The notes beneath the pieces were generated by a model. The model did no database searches, was not told the DNA's origin, and saw only the letters and a list, made by a program, of their open reading frames with translations. From positions 1,458,501-1,522,500 of the forward strand of contig JAPFFF010000019.1 in assembly GCA_039105265.1 (NCBI GenBank): 64,000 nt of DNA, in the 5' to 3' direction. Positions within the stretch are counted from its first letter, which is position 1, and each line of letters opens with the position of its first letter. The stretch comes from Tritrichomonas musculus. Its lineage: Eukaryota; Parabasalia; Tritrichomonadida; Tritrichomonadidae. Positions 40,317 through 50,524 of this stretch are shown here, piece by piece. Position numbers and translations under genes: made by a program.

Positions 40317-43300
40317 TTATTGGAATCCAAATGAATCACATTCCTCAATAGCAAGACGCAATTTTTCATTCAATTCCTTCTCGCTTCTATATTCAGGCAA
40401 GTCTAGGGTATTTGTGCACGTGTGAGCAGCAGGGAGTCTATCATGATCACCTCCTGGTGCCAATGTGAAAGGCACTCCTGATTCCTTCAGTGCCTTGAAA
40501 CCACCGATTGGCATTCTAGAAGATCCGGTAACGAACATGAGCAACTTGGCCAAATCGTCGCTTGACCAGTGTCGAATGACTGCAAAGAACCTCTGGACGA
40601 CAGGATGATCAGCAGAGAAAGGATATTCATATTTCGAGAACATCATCATTTCTGCCAAATTGATCAGCGGCACTCCGCAAATGATAAGGTTCAACTCGCT
40701 TGGGTCGAACATTCTCAACTCGTCCTTTGTTATTAAAGTTCTAAAACCAGCGACGAACGAGTTAGTTTGTTCTTTAACTCTTCCAACTAATCTATAACGT
40801 ACAACTTTTTCAATGAACGACTCTTTATTTTCATTTGTGACAACGACATTTTCGCCATCTTCAACAAGAGGAATCTCCTTGTGCTCTCCAAGCTCATCGG
40901 CGCCGAAAGTGAACCTCATATCGAGCTCGCTTACGTCGTTTTGAGATATCCATTTGAGGCTGTTGAAGAGCTGCTCGTCTGTCTTTTCGAGGTCACGAAG
41001 CGTGACTTTCACGCCAAGAATCTCTTTGCAAAGGACATTTGAGAGAGGACAATCGACGTTGATGTTGTCGATGATTGCACGAGCGATCATCTTTCCAGCA
41101 AAGTTGAAATAGAAGAGATGCTCCGGATTAAGTTTACTTCCGGGATTTGGCTCTCTATCTTCAGTGAACAGCGCAATTTCTGGGTTGAACAATGACTTGA
41201 TAAGAAGTGTGAACCATTCACGCTTAAGTCCTCCCATGTCAATCCCTTGCTCACCCGCGAACTGGACACTAATTTCACCGAGGAAAGTGTCAATTGGCGA
41301 AAGCTGGACCTGCGCAAGCGAATCTTCAATGATCTTGTCACGATGAACTTTGATGTGGAAGATTCTGTTTGTCAGCTTCTTCTTGCACGATTCATGGAAG
41401 ATCGAAAGCTTCATTGGGAAATCAAGAAGAGATGGGAACGACTTAATAAATGACAAAGAGTTGTTTATGAGACTCTTGTCAGATGAAAGAAGCTTCGATA
41501 AAATGGACGAATACTTAATGACCATCTCCCAAAAGACCGGATTCCTATCAATGACTTCTTGTGGAACGTTTGAATTCTCTTGTCTCGATGTAAATTTGAG
41601 CTCAGAGGGCGTTGGAGATGTTACACCGAAGAGATGGATGAGAAGCTCATTGTTGGCTGGATCGTATCTTTCTAACAACTTACGGAGAATGATGAGAAGG
41701 CGCTCTTTCCTCTTCTTCATTAGTTCGGGAACAGTCTTTAGAATAGTCAAGAGCTCGGTTGTTGAAAACACAGCATTTTCAATCGAATTGGTCAGTGTTG
41801 CATCACAGGCAACTGCGATTGAGTCAGTCAGGATCTTCTTCTTGTCATTCGAAAGCTTCGAATACGGAACAAGAGCTGCTGAGAAACAATTGCCGCCACT
41901 TAGAAGCATCTGCTCAATAACTTGGACTGTCTGGTCAGGAACATTGGACTTGATGTTGTCGAAAATGGACGAGACAACATTGAACAAGACAGTCGAAAGA
42001 TGAAATTGAGGTGCACAAATCGTTGTCTGGAAATTCTTGGAGAGATGCGTGTTGAATGTCGTTGTAAATGAGTCACACTTGGAAACACCTGCCAAGACTC
42101 GGGCACATGAAATGAGCTTCCCATTTGAAATGCCGGGCAAAATGTCGCAGATGTGATCTAGAATGGACGTAAGCGCAGGCTGATACTCACCAAGAGTCTT
42201 GAGAAGGGACTCGAAAAGTTCAGACATTTCGCCAAAGGAGGCGATCTTCAAAAGGGACTCGAACAGCTGATTGGAGAAGAACGTGTCTTCCATTGTCTCG
42301 GCTGATGAACGAGGCCACAACTCAAAGAATATGCAGCCGTTCTTCTCATCAACTTGCTCGGCGTCATTCAGCCTGAAGTTGTTAAATGTAGGACTATCAT
42401 TGCCATTGTTGCTGTCGTTGGAGACCTGAAGCTTGCTCATTTCATCAGGAAGAATCTCAAATAAGGTCGGGATGAAATCAGGCTTGACAGTGGGATTGAT
42501 GACAAATGGAAGCTTCGGAGTGACATTCAAGTTCTTGACAAACTCGATCTCTATCTTGATGTCCTCGCTGATGTTTGGCGGCTGGTAGTCGTGCTTAGTG
42601 ACGTAGTCAAAGCTGACTCGCATCTCGTGCTTCTCAATGCGGTGCAGATTCTCTATCGTCTCGTAGAGGACTTTGTAGTGGGACGGAAGAAGGAGAAGCG
42701 AGGATGGATTCCTGATCCAAGCACCAACCCACTTCTGGCATGTGATCAAGTAGCGTGACATCTCTGGAGTGATCGTGGCTGGAATCGCTGGGATTCTGTG
42801 GTGAAGAAGGGTTGAAACCATTCTCTGAGACAAATTGCTAAAAACATCCTTCGAGCTCCACTCAGGAACAAACATCTCTTCCTCCTCATTCTCCACAATT
42901 TCAATATTAGCATTACTACCACCATTAATATTCTCATTAGAATTCTCGTTAGTATTATTATTGTTATTAGTATTATCATTATTAGAATTCTCATTAGTAT
43001 TATCGTTATTTGCGTTTTCATTAGTATTATCGTTATTTGTATTTTCATTAGTATTATCATTATTTGTATTTTCATTAGTATTATCATTATTTGTATTTTC
43101 ATTAGTATTATCATTATTTGTGTTTTCACTGGATTCGTTTTTGCTGGCTTCGCTCTCACTGAGGCTTGTGCTACTCTCATTCTTGGAGTTTCTGCGGTGG
43201 TACTTGGAGAGGATTTTCTCGAGGACTCTTCCGTCTGCGTTGTCAGATTCACGCTTGAAGAATCTGTCTCGTGTGATGGTTGATATGTAGCTCTGGTCGT

Positions 43301-46300
43301 CCTCGTCTAGCTGGTTAGCGATGAATGTCAACGGGTTAGACTGCATCATCATTCTCTGCATCGACTGGCTTCCGATGTCGAAAGCTGTAGAGAAAGGCAG
43401 CTTGCATGACACGAGCGCGTCGAACGAGTGGTAATCGGACTCGATTCCGTCCTTTAGAGCCTCCAAGAAGAGCTTTGTAACGACGCAGTACTCGAACTCG
43501 TTGTACTGGCTTGGCAAGAAGCTCAAGAAGTCATAACGAACTAAGACTGCTGCCATGACTGTCCTGACGCTGTCTACGCTCAAGAAGGCCCTGACGATGA
43601 GCAAGAATGCATATATCTGAGATGGATTAAATTTGTTCCTGAAGGCAAAGAACCATTCGAAGAAGGAATCAGCAATGGCTGGTATCGAAATGTAAAAATA
43701 AAGAAGGGCAAGGGTCGTCAATGAAGCTCGAAATGTAGATTCTGTCTTCGAATGCCCAAAGTTCTTAAGAATACTCATCATCTTGCCGAAATACTTGATA
43801 TGGTCGAAGTTCTCAAACAAAAAGCCATGAGATTGGATAAAATAGGTGGTCCAGCAAAGAAGTGTTGCATTTTGATCATCAAACGAATAATCAATCATTT
43901 TCTGCGCAATTTCAATCGAAAAATCCGAGGCTTTCTTAGTAGGTAATGGATTTGGCCTTTGGATGAGAACCGTGGGAACATCTTCGGGTTGCTCATATAT
44001 GGTATGGACTGCTTTTCCAAATAATTCCGGATTTCGTTGGATTTCGTCCCAATGGAAGGCTGCGATTGTGTGCGTGGAGACACAAAAGCCACGCTGGATC
44101 CTCTTTAAGTCGTTGATATAGTAAAGAAGTAAAGTATCGTCGTCATTCAAGATTCTTTCAACGAAATAACGAACTTTGGTGTCAAGAACTCGAACTTGAG
44201 AAGACATCAGATTAATTACAAAATCAGTGGTAACAGTCTGTCTCATTGAGGCAGTATCGCTTTGCTTGAAGACTGAGGTTAGAGCTAAATTGACAAGTGG
44301 AGGAAGTTCCCTCTTGAAGTATTGAGTAAGTTGCTCTGTTTTCTCATTCTTGCAGAGAAAACGAATGATTGATTCGCAGTTAAGCCAACTTTCCTTTTCA
44401 ATCTCTTGATCAAGGATCTTGTAGATTGGTGCTGCATCTTCTATCTCGAACTTTGGAGTTGCGATGGCGATATCTTGGAGGAAACGAATTAAATTCGCTG
44501 TTGGCTCCTCGTTTAACATTTTATTGAAGAGACTCTTGTCTTTAATACAGTCACAATGGAAGTTAAGAGGAAAGTCTGCTTTATATTCTCTATTTGCGAG
44601 AAGTTTGACGGCATCAAATCCGATTTCATCCCAAAACTTCCTCTCTTCTTCACGGACAATGGGAATTGAGTCCTTCTTTGGCTCATTTTTAGCAACTGAA
44701 AGATATGCTTGATCTTTGATCAAAGATCTTCTGAGGAAAACTGTTGGTGATGCAGTCGAATGCGACAAATGAATTAAAAAGGTGTAGATTTGACCATCAA
44801 GCATTTCACCTCTCTTGAAAAAGTCGTAAACGATTGGACGTAGTTTTGCTTGAAATGTGTTGAATAGATAAAGGGTTGGCATTGCATTTAAAATGTGATC
44901 AAAATAGATGTTCTTCAATTCTTCGGTGGCTTTATGAAGACCATCTATCGTCATTGGGTACCAGACTTTGTCTGTGAACATATCAAGGAAGACAGGAGCA
45001 GCATGAAGACGATTTGTCACTTTGTATGTCATTGATGCAACAATGGCAAAGTGAAGAATGTTCTCATCATTTAATCCTTCGATTTGAGATTTTGCTTGAT
45101 GATAGGCAATACGAGTACCATAGTAGTGGCCAGCTGCCATAAGCGACAATTCAGCAGATTCTCCATCAATTGATGTGAATAAAGCTGTTTTATTAATACA
45201 TGTGTGCTTTATATATTCTTCAACTTTTTTAAGAGATTCAGGAGTCTGTTTTTCAATATAGAGTGTTTGAAAGTTGGGATCAAGCTTTGTAAATGATGTA
45301 ACTGTTACAACACCGTACATAATAAATGGACAACGGAAATTAGAACGAACAGCAAAGTCAATAAGGCCACGCGATTTGGAAAAGAGACGCCAGAATGAAA
45401 AAGATGGTTGGAAGTTGATAATTGAAAGAAGTTCATTCATTCTTGGAGAAGTAACAAATAAGTCTCGGTTCTCCTTGTTCAGGGCGGCACGTAGAAAGTC
45501 GCAAACTTTTGTGTCGAGATGAGTCATCATAAGGAGTCTAATAGATGATTCAGCAATATCAATCGAGTTAGATACAAAGCATTTACAAACTGGAGCAAAT
45601 GAATTCTGATCAATTATTTTGATGAATTTGGCCCAATTTTCAGTTTGTGTTAAAGATGGATGTGTGAAAAGCGGCTTCAAAGCTCTTCTTAGAATATTCG
45701 GATTATTTCCATCATTTAGTTTCGAATTGTCATCATTGTTATTGTTGTTATTATCGTTATTATTATCATTGTTATTATCATTGTTATTATCATTATCATT
45801 ATTATTGTTATTATTTTTGACATCTTTTATGGCATTGAAAAATGATTCAATTGATTCATCACTGAGGAACTTTTGAGGCTCTGGAAGTGTTATTATAAAG
45901 AAGGTTGAATCTTTTTCAAAATCAACAGTTCCAGGCGCAGTGTCTGAGAGTTGCGAAGCTTGATTATCAGTAAATGTAAACTCAAAGGAGTGCAAAAATT
46001 CGATCATTTGCTTGTTTAAGAAATTCGTATCGATTAATTCAAAGAAGGCTGGAAAATTGTGAAATGCAGTGTAACCAGTTTCGCAACATTTTTTGAAGAA
46101 AACAAGCGACATTTCTCTATTTCCAAGGGAAGTAAGATAGGCTTCAAGTGAAGGAGCAATTGAGAAAAAGGCATCTTTTGGAATTGATGGAACAAGATCT
46201 TGAAAAACGAGAGATGGACTTGGTGCATCGATATAAGCTTCTAGTGTAATGTAATATTTTTCAGGAATAAGTGAAAGAAGGTTTGAAGCAGCAATGTGCG

Positions 46301-46964
46301 CAACAAGATCTAATCTAAATTCAACTTTTGGATTTTTTTCTCCAAAAAGAATGGGTATAAAAGGCGATAGAATATCAGCTGTAACTGGAAAAACTCGAAG
46401 AAGATGATGTATTGAAAACAAGTAATCTTTCTTTTGAAATTCAAGATTATTGTAATTAATTGATTTGGGGAGTGATTCAGAATTTGAAGATTTAAGTTGA
46501 TCTTTGAAATAAGAAAGGGCATCTTCAACAAATTTACGATCTAAAGTAATTGTAATAGGTTCAGGAGAAGATTGAACATTGCTTTCAGTATCAGTTGTTA
46601 AATTAGATTTTGATTTTGCTGGTGATGACATTGAACGATTTAATGCTATCGAAATGAAGATTGTCGCATTGAAATTAATAATTGATGAAAAAGATTTTTC
46701 ATTGAATTTTTGATAATAATTATCAGAAAACAATTTCGATGGGTATTTTGAAAAACAATCGTAAAGAAGAGATAAAAGATCGAGTTGATAATTTATATCG
46801 AATTTGTTTGCATCTAAGCTGGATAAAATATTATCCATTAATTCTTCAACTTCAGAAAGAGGAATTGTTCTTGTTCGAAGATCAATATCACATTGGTGTA
46901 TACAGTCGAGATCATCTGCATTGGCAAATACATTTGAAGATTTAAAGAGAAGTTTCCCGGCCAT
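40317..46964 (-). CDS. Giant HECT-type E3 ubiquitin ligase
   Basis: 2215 residues from ATG at 46964 (MAGKLLFKSS); the frame continues upstream to a GTG that is unlikely to be used. The C-terminal 350 or so residues are a HECT domain: FLGEISVQFAGEQGIDMGGLKREW, EHLFYFNFAGKMIARAI, IGGFKALKESG, and the catalytic Cys in HTCTNTLDLP near residue 2183. Upstream is a long, mostly helical armadillo/HEAT-like region. Two low-complexity inserts occur: an Asn/Asp run near residue 405, and near residue 1290 a 9-residue Thr/Asn/Glu/Asp repeat encoded by 27-bp tandem units (about 42950-43130). The layout is that of large UPL/HUWE1/TOM1-type ligases. It would pass ubiquitin from E2 to substrate through the Cys. 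Transposon copy B sits 121 bases upstream. Confidence 0.93.
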   Translation of the reverse strand: MAGKLLFKSSNVFANADDLDCIHQCDIDLRTRTIPLSEVEELMDNILSSLDANKFDINYQLDLLSLLYDCFSKYPSKLFSDNYYQKFNEKSFSSIINFNATIFISIALNRSMSSPAKSKSNLTTDTESNVQSSPEPITITLDRKFVEDALSYFKDQLKSSNSESLPKSINYNNLEFQKKDYLFSIHHLLRVFPVTADILSPFIPILFGEKNPKVEFRLDLVAHIAASNLLSLIPEKYYITLEAYIDAPSPSLVFQDLVPSIPKDAFFSIAPSLEAYLTSLGNREMSLVFFKKCCETGYTAFHNFPAFFELIDTNFLNKQMIEFLHSFEFTFTDNQASQLSDTAPGTVDFEKDSTFFIITLPEPQKFLSDESIESFFNAIKDVKNNNNNNDNDNNNDNNNDNNNDNNNNNNDDNSKLNDGNNPNILRRALKPLFTHPSLTQTENWAKFIKIIDQNSFAPVCKCFVSNSIDIAESSIRLLMMTHLDTKVCDFLRAALNKENRDLFVTSPRMNELLSIINFQPSFSFWRLFSKSRGLIDFAVRSNFRCPFIMYGVVTVTSFTKLDPNFQTLYIEKQTPESLKKVEEYIKHTCINKTALFTSIDGESAELSLMAAGHYYGTRIAYHQAKSQIEGLNDENILHFAIVASMTYKVTNRLHAAPVFLDMFTDKVWYPMTIDGLHKATEELKNIYFDHILNAMPTLYLFNTFQAKLRPIVYDFFKRGEMLDGQIYTFLIHLSHSTASPTVFLRRSLIKDQAYLSVAKNEPKKDSIPIVREEERKFWDEIGFDAVKLLANREYKADFPLNFHCDCIKDKSLFNKMLNEEPTANLIRFLQDIAIATPKFEIEDAAPIYKILDQEIEKESWLNCESIIRFLCKNEKTEQLTQYFKRELPPLVNLALTSVFKQSDTASMRQTVTTDFVINLMSSQVRVLDTKVRYFVERILNDDDTLLLYYINDLKRIQRGFCVSTHTIAAFHWDEIQRNPELFGKAVHTIYEQPEDVPTVLIQRPNPLPTKKASDFSIEIAQKMIDYSFDDQNATLLCWTTYFIQSHGFLFENFDHIKYFGKMMSILKNFGHSKTESTFRASLTTLALLYFYISIPAIADSFFEWFFAFRNKFNPSQIYAFLLIVRAFLSVDSVRTVMAAVLVRYDFLSFLPSQYNEFEYCVVTKLFLEALKDGIESDYHSFDALVSCKLPFSTAFDIGSQSMQRMMMQSNPLTFIANQLDEDDQSYISTITRDRFFKRESDNADGRVLEKILSKYHRRNSKNESSTSLSESEASKNESSENTNNDNTNENTNNDNTNENTNNDNTNENTNNDNTNENANNDNTNENSNNDNTNNNNNTNENSNENINGGSNANIEIVENEEEEMFVPEWSSKDVFSNLSQRMVSTLLHHRIPAIPATITPEMSRYLITCQKWVGAWIRNPSSLLLLPSHYKVLYETIENLHRIEKHEMRVSFDYVTKHDYQPPNISEDIKIEIEFVKNLNVTPKLPFVINPTVKPDFIPTLFEILPDEMSKLQVSNDSNNGNDSPTFNNFRLNDAEQVDEKNGCIFFELWPRSSAETMEDTFFSNQLFESLLKIASFGEMSELFESLLKTLGEYQPALTSILDHICDILPGISNGKLISCARVLAGVSKCDSFTTTFNTHLSKNFQTTICAPQFHLSTVLFNVVSSIFDNIKSNVPDQTVQVIEQMLLSGGNCFSAALVPYSKLSNDKKKILTDSIAVACDATLTNSIENAVFSTTELLTILKTVPELMKKRKERLLIILRKLLERYDPANNELLIHLFGVTSPTPSELKFTSRQENSNVPQEVIDRNPVFWEMVIKYSSILSKLLSSDKSLINNSLSFIKSFPSLLDFPMKLSIFHESCKKKLTNRIFHIKVHRDKIIEDSLAQVQLSPIDTFLGEISVQFAGEQGIDMGGLKREWFTLLIKSLFNPEIALFTEDREPNPGSKLNPEHLFYFNFAGKMIARAIIDNINVDCPLSNVLCKEILGVKVTLRDLEKTDEQLFNSLKWISQNDVSELDMRFTFGADELGEHKEIPLVEDGENVVVTNENKESFIEKVVRYRLVGRVKEQTNSFVAGFRTLITKDELRMFDPSELNLIICGVPLINLAEMMMFSKYEYPFSADHPVVQRFFAVIRHWSSDDLAKLLMFVTGSSRMPIGGFKALKESGVPFTLAPGGDHDRLPAAHTCTNTLDLPEYRSEKELNEKLRLAIEECDSFGFQ
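42950..43130. repeat. 27-bp coding minisatellite inside HECT gene
   Basis: About six to seven tandem units like attatcattatttgtattt followed by tcattagt. They keep the reading frame and encode Asn/Thr/Asn/Asp/Glu nonapeptides. Units are nearly identical except for C/G and T/C changes, so length variation between strains is likely. Confidence 0.85.
45736..45820. repeat. Asn/Asp-coding trinucleotide tract inside HECT gene
   Basis: Runs of tta/ttg/tca triplets on the plus strand encode an Asn/Asp stretch on the minus strand near residue 405 of the HECT protein. A typical slippage-prone coding tract. Confidence 0.75.
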
Positions 46965-47085
46965 TATAAGATTGAACTTATTTGACACATCAGCTTTTTA
47001 TATTGAATTTTCTTTGACAAAATTTGGGAGGATATTTAAATATTTGAAAGTTTTATCTTGAAAGCCTTTCACATAAAATAAACTA

Positions 47086-47366
47086 TAGTCCCGTCTGATT
47101 GGTTGAAAATGTCATTCTGGGAGTGAAAATGCGAAACTTTTTGAGAGTAAAAAATTGAATGATTTATTTTTAAGATTTTAAAAAATTGCTTTTTTTTTTG
47201 TTTTCTGATTAAAATTAATATTTAAAATTAATGTATTCTTTATAGTAATATTGATTTATATATATATATGGAATCAAAACCAAAAAATATAAAAAAAATG
47301 AAAGATATGAGATATCAAATGGTGTTGAAAAAAGATTAACAAAAATCAAAAATTTTGATTCAAATG
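47086..47366 (+). repeat. Terminal inverted repeat, copy B, transposase-5' side
   Basis: About 281 bases; matches the transposase-5' repeat of copy A (38741-39023), including the longer TTTTAA run. Head-to-head with the HECT gene. Confidence 0.9.
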
Positions 47367-47472
47367 GATTTGGAAGCGTTTATATTTATGAAATGCGTTT
47401 AAATTTAATACGTTTAACTATTTCGTATATAATTTTTTGGACGTTTGGAATTTGTAGATTTCTTCATTTTTT

Positions 47473-48801
47473 TTGTTGATGCAATCTGTTGCAAGACCAA
47501 CCAAATTCAAATGTATTGAAGCATTTGGAATAAACATTGGATCAATGGTCCATCAGTCATTTCTTTCTGCAGAATTTAGAAATGCAATTACACTTCTTTG
47601 CCAAATAAAGTTTGTCAAAAAAATCGTTGAAAAAGCAACTGTTCAGCAAATATGCTTTTTATTTAATATATCAACAAGACGTTATTATAAAGTACTTAAT
47701 GATGTTCCATGCTCCAACTCTCCAGGAAAGCCGCAACCTCCATCACAGCAATTACTGACTGCAGAAGAAGAAATTCACATCATCGGCTTAATTCACTCGC
47801 ATCAGGTTGATAACGATTGCCTGACGAGTCGTGATCTTCGCCTCCTAGCCGCGGAACTATTAAAAATACGAACAGGAGAAGAGCGATCTTTTTCACGGGA
47901 ATGGTCTAGAAATTTTCTAAGAAGACATTCTGACCAAATTGATAAAACAAAAGCGTCTGCGGTTGACGACGATAGAGCCAATATTGACCTTGATGAGGTC
48001 AAAAGATATATTCAACAAGTTGAAGAGGTTCTTGTAAGAAATCCAAATCCATACTTTTTGCTAAATATGGATGAAACAGGCTTCGGACGAAGGCCGGAGA
48101 AAGGAAAAAGGAAATCCGTTTTAATTTCAAAAAGCTGTCAAATTCATCCCTTTTGGAGAGAATGCACTGATATACATCACATCTCATTAGTCATGTGCGT
48201 AACAGCATCCTGTGATTATCTTCGCCCAATGCTGATCTCAACTCGAGCAAGGCATGATTCAGATATTTCTGACACTTTTTTTAAACGTTGGGCAGAATAT
48301 ACCAAAACCGAAAAAGGCTATCAGACATCAGTGTCAATGTTATATTGGGTTAAAAATGTTTTGGCTCCATACATTCACCTGATGAGGGCAATAAAAGAAG
48401 AAAACTGCACATGTATATTGATTATTGACGGATGCTCTGCACATTTTAGTGAAGATGTGAAGAACGAAATTGATAAAATTGGTGATGTAATTTTATTGCC
48501 AATTCCTCCACACTCTTCACATTTAACTCAAATGTTAGACGCAACCGTGTTCGGATCTTTGAAAAGAAGATATGGGTCAACTCCTAGTAATTCAACTATC
48601 ACTTCAAAATTCACAAGAAAACTGTTGCGCATTAAAACAGCATTACAAACTTGCATCACTGAAGAGCTTATCAGAAGTGGCTGGGAATCAACAGGTTTCA
48701 AATTAGAACTTGTAGATGGAGAAGTTAATAAAATAACATTTGATGATGGTTTTAAAAGAATGCTTCTTGCTGAAGCAAGTGGAGAATCCGAAAATCAATA
48801 A
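47473..48801 (+). CDS. Transposase, DDE_1 (pogo-like), copy B
   Basis: 442 residues from ATG at 47473, intact and identical in sequence to the copy A transposase. It has the same HTH/CENP-B-like N-terminus and DD36D catalytic residues (LLNMDETGFG, ILIIDGCSAHF, SHLTQMLDATVFG). The start is the first ATG after the terminal repeat, and the frame ends shortly before the right repeat. Confidence 0.93.
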   Translation: MLMQSVARPTKFKCIEAFGINIGSMVHQSFLSAEFRNAITLLCQIKFVKKIVEKATVQQICFLFNISTRRYYKVLNDVPCSNSPGKPQPPSQQLLTAEEEIHIIGLIHSHQVDNDCLTSRDLRLLAAELLKIRTGEERSFSREWSRNFLRRHSDQIDKTKASAVDDDRANIDLDEVKRYIQQVEEVLVRNPNPYFLLNMDETGFGRRPEKGKRKSVLISKSCQIHPFWRECTDIHHISLVMCVTASCDYLRPMLISTRARHDSDISDTFFKRWAEYTKTEKGYQTSVSMLYWVKNVLAPYIHLMRAIKEENCTCILIIDGCSAHFSEDVKNEIDKIGDVILLPIPPHSSHLTQMLDATVFGSLKRRYGSTPSNSTITSKFTRKLLRIKTALQTCITEELIRSGWESTGFKLELVDGEVNKITFDDGFKRMLLAEASGESENQ

Positions 48802-48879
48802 AAATGGAAAAAAGTAAAAATAACATTATATAAATTCATTTGTTTTATATTTTTTCTCAACTATTTATTAATTTTATTT

Positions 48880-49161
48880 CATTTGAATCAAAATTTATGA
48901 TTTTTGTTAATCTTTTTTCAACACCATTTGATATCTCATATCTTTCATTTTTTTTATATTTTTTGGTTTTGATTCCATATATATATATAAATCAATATTA
49001 CTATAAAGAATACATTAATTTTAAATATTAATTTTAATCAGAAAACAAAAAAAAAAGCAATTTTTTAAATCTTAAAAATAAATCATTCAATTTTTTACTC
49101 TCAAAAAGTTTCGCATTTTCACTCCCAGAATGACATTTTCAACCAATCAGACGGGACTATA
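48880..49161 (-). repeat. Terminal inverted repeat, copy B, transposase-3' side
   Basis: About 282 bases, partner of 47086-47366; carries the same small differences as the transposase-3' repeat of copy A. Confidence 0.9.
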
Positions 49162-49376
49162 ATAAATAAAAAAGCAATACATCAGATACAGTGCATCAGA
49201 AATAAGCTTAAATGATCAAATACACCTTAAAATCATTTGATATATGATGATCACCTTAGATGATAAATATTAAATCTTGTGCATTCATCCAAAAGATTAC
49301 CTAAGATAGTTTCGAATGAAAAAAGGAATTTTATTTAACATTAAGTGTAAAGAATTATAATCTGTTTATAAAAAAA

Positions 49377-49447
49377 TGCATCGCCCGGGAATCGGACCCG
49401 GACCCCCACCTTGGCAAGGTGAAATTCTACCATTAGACCAGCGATGC
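49377..49447 (-). tRNA. tRNA-Gly (GCC)
   Basis: 71 bases on the minus strand. Acceptor arms GCATCGC and GCGATGC pair fully, with discriminator A. The D arm contains TGGTCTAATGGTAGA. The anticodon loop CTTGCCAAG gives GCC on a paired stem, and the T arm is CCGGGTCCGATTCCCGG-like. No intron and no encoded CCA. The internal A box (TGGTCTAATGG) and B box (GGTCCGATTCC) are intact, so RNA polymerase III transcription is expected. It lies 215 bases from the end of transposon copy B. Confidence 0.97.
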
Positions 49448-49684
49448 TTTCGAAATAATAAATATATCATTTATACTAAAGAATTCAGTGTCATTTTTTA
49501 TTTCTCAAAATTCAACAAGAATTCAATTTAATAAATTGATAAAGATTTTGCACAAGATTTTCATTTCCAATTAAATTAACCTTTTTTTTGTTCATATTCA
49601 TTTTATATTCTATTGCAAAGCTTTTTATGTTTAATTCAGATAAAAAAACATAAATATGTATAAAAAATTCCAAAAAACAGTATT

Positions 49685-50524
49685 TTATTGCATCGGTAAT
49701 ATCCTTAAGCGATTTTTATTTTCTATAGGGCGCAAAAAGAAACTTTTTTTAAGATTTATAGCTTGAATTATTCTATGTCTATATTGAGCATAATTATTAA
49801 AATATAATAAAATTGAACGATACTCTGCACGACTCATTCTTGGTAAGCCAAGAGCGCCGCATATACTATTATGGATATCTCTAACAACTGATTTCGAAAA
49901 CCTTTTTTTGTCACCATAACATTTATAGAAACTATCTCTGAATTTTTTAGCTTCAGGAGTCAGTTCTATTTTACTTTTCTTAGGAAATCTGTCTCTAAAT
50001 GGAGGAATTATGATCCTATTTTGAGGCATCTGATTTTGCTGATATAAAATATTCCCAATTCCATTGTTATTATTAGGTACAAAATTATTAAATAAAAATG
50101 GCGGGTTATTGCTATTTTTTTCAGCAAAATCTTCTTCACCATTATCTTCCTCTTCTTCTTCAAAATTGCAAAGTTCGCTATCATTATCGGAATATTTTAC
50201 GTTTACATTTTCTATACTATTTATTTTAATAATTTCAGGCTGTTGATTATCATTAATTTTAATTTGAGAGTTTGTCAAATTACATTCTGTAACAGTGGAT
50301 ACATTTAACAAATTTTTAGATAGGCACTGCGCTTCATTGCCTATTTGTGTTGTCGCATTTTTATATTGAACTATTTTATCTTTTTTCAATATTATAGCGT
50401 AAGGATTAAATTTACTGGAGTATGGGGAAGCGTTTTGGTGAAATAATATCGTAGTTGGAATTTCATATTGATGAGTAAATAAAGGCACCCCATAATCCAG
50501 GTCATTATCTGTCATAATAAACAT
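49685..50524 (-). CDS. Unknown protein with conserved-looking C-terminal helical domain
   Basis: 279 residues from ATG at 50524. The N-terminal 120 residues are mixed. An acidic Glu/Asp stretch lies at about 121-133, followed by an Asn-rich linker. Residues about 188-260 look like a compact basic helical domain: LTPEAKKFRDSFYKCYG, then FSKSVVRDIHNSICGALGLP, then YRSILLYFNNYAQYR. The domain could bind nucleic acid or a cytoskeletal partner, but I do not recognise it. No signal peptide or membrane segment. Upstream sequence shows no clear motif. Confidence 0.6.
   Translation of the reverse strand: MFIMTDNDLDYGVPLFTHQYEIPTTILFHQNASPYSSKFNPYAIILKKDKIVQYKNATTQIGNEAQCLSKNLLNVSTVTECNLTNSQIKINDNQQPEIIKINSIENVNVKYSDNDSELCNFEEEEEDNGEEDFAEKNSNNPPFLFNNFVPNNNNGIGNILYQQNQMPQNRIIIPPFRDRFPKKSKIELTPEAKKFRDSFYKCYGDKKRFSKSVVRDIHNSICGALGLPRMSRAEYRSILLYFNNYAQYRHRIIQAINLKKSFFLRPIENKNRLRILPMQ

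Larger units (their letters stand above)
47086..49161 (+). mobile_element. pogo-like DNA transposon, copy B
   Basis: 2.08 kb, practically identical to copy A but in the opposite orientation. Terminal inverted repeats at 47086-47366 and 48880-49161 end AGTCCCGTCTGATTGG and are flanked by TA. It carries one intact transposase on the plus strand. The left end lies 121 bases upstream of the HECT ATG. Confidence 0.93.

Noticed and set aside
42746-43290. Frames on both strands opposite or out of phase with the HECT minisatellite
   Set aside because: They are shadows produced by the tandem coding repeat.
46965-46988. Eight extra N-terminal residues of the HECT protein from a GTG codon
   Set aside because: GTG starts are not expected for nuclear eukaryotic genes and an ATG follows at 46964.
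36948-49161. A 12-kb composite transposon moving Rab and HECT as cargo
   Set aside because: Each copy has complete ends with its own TA flanks and an intact transposase, so two independent insertions explain the layout more simply.
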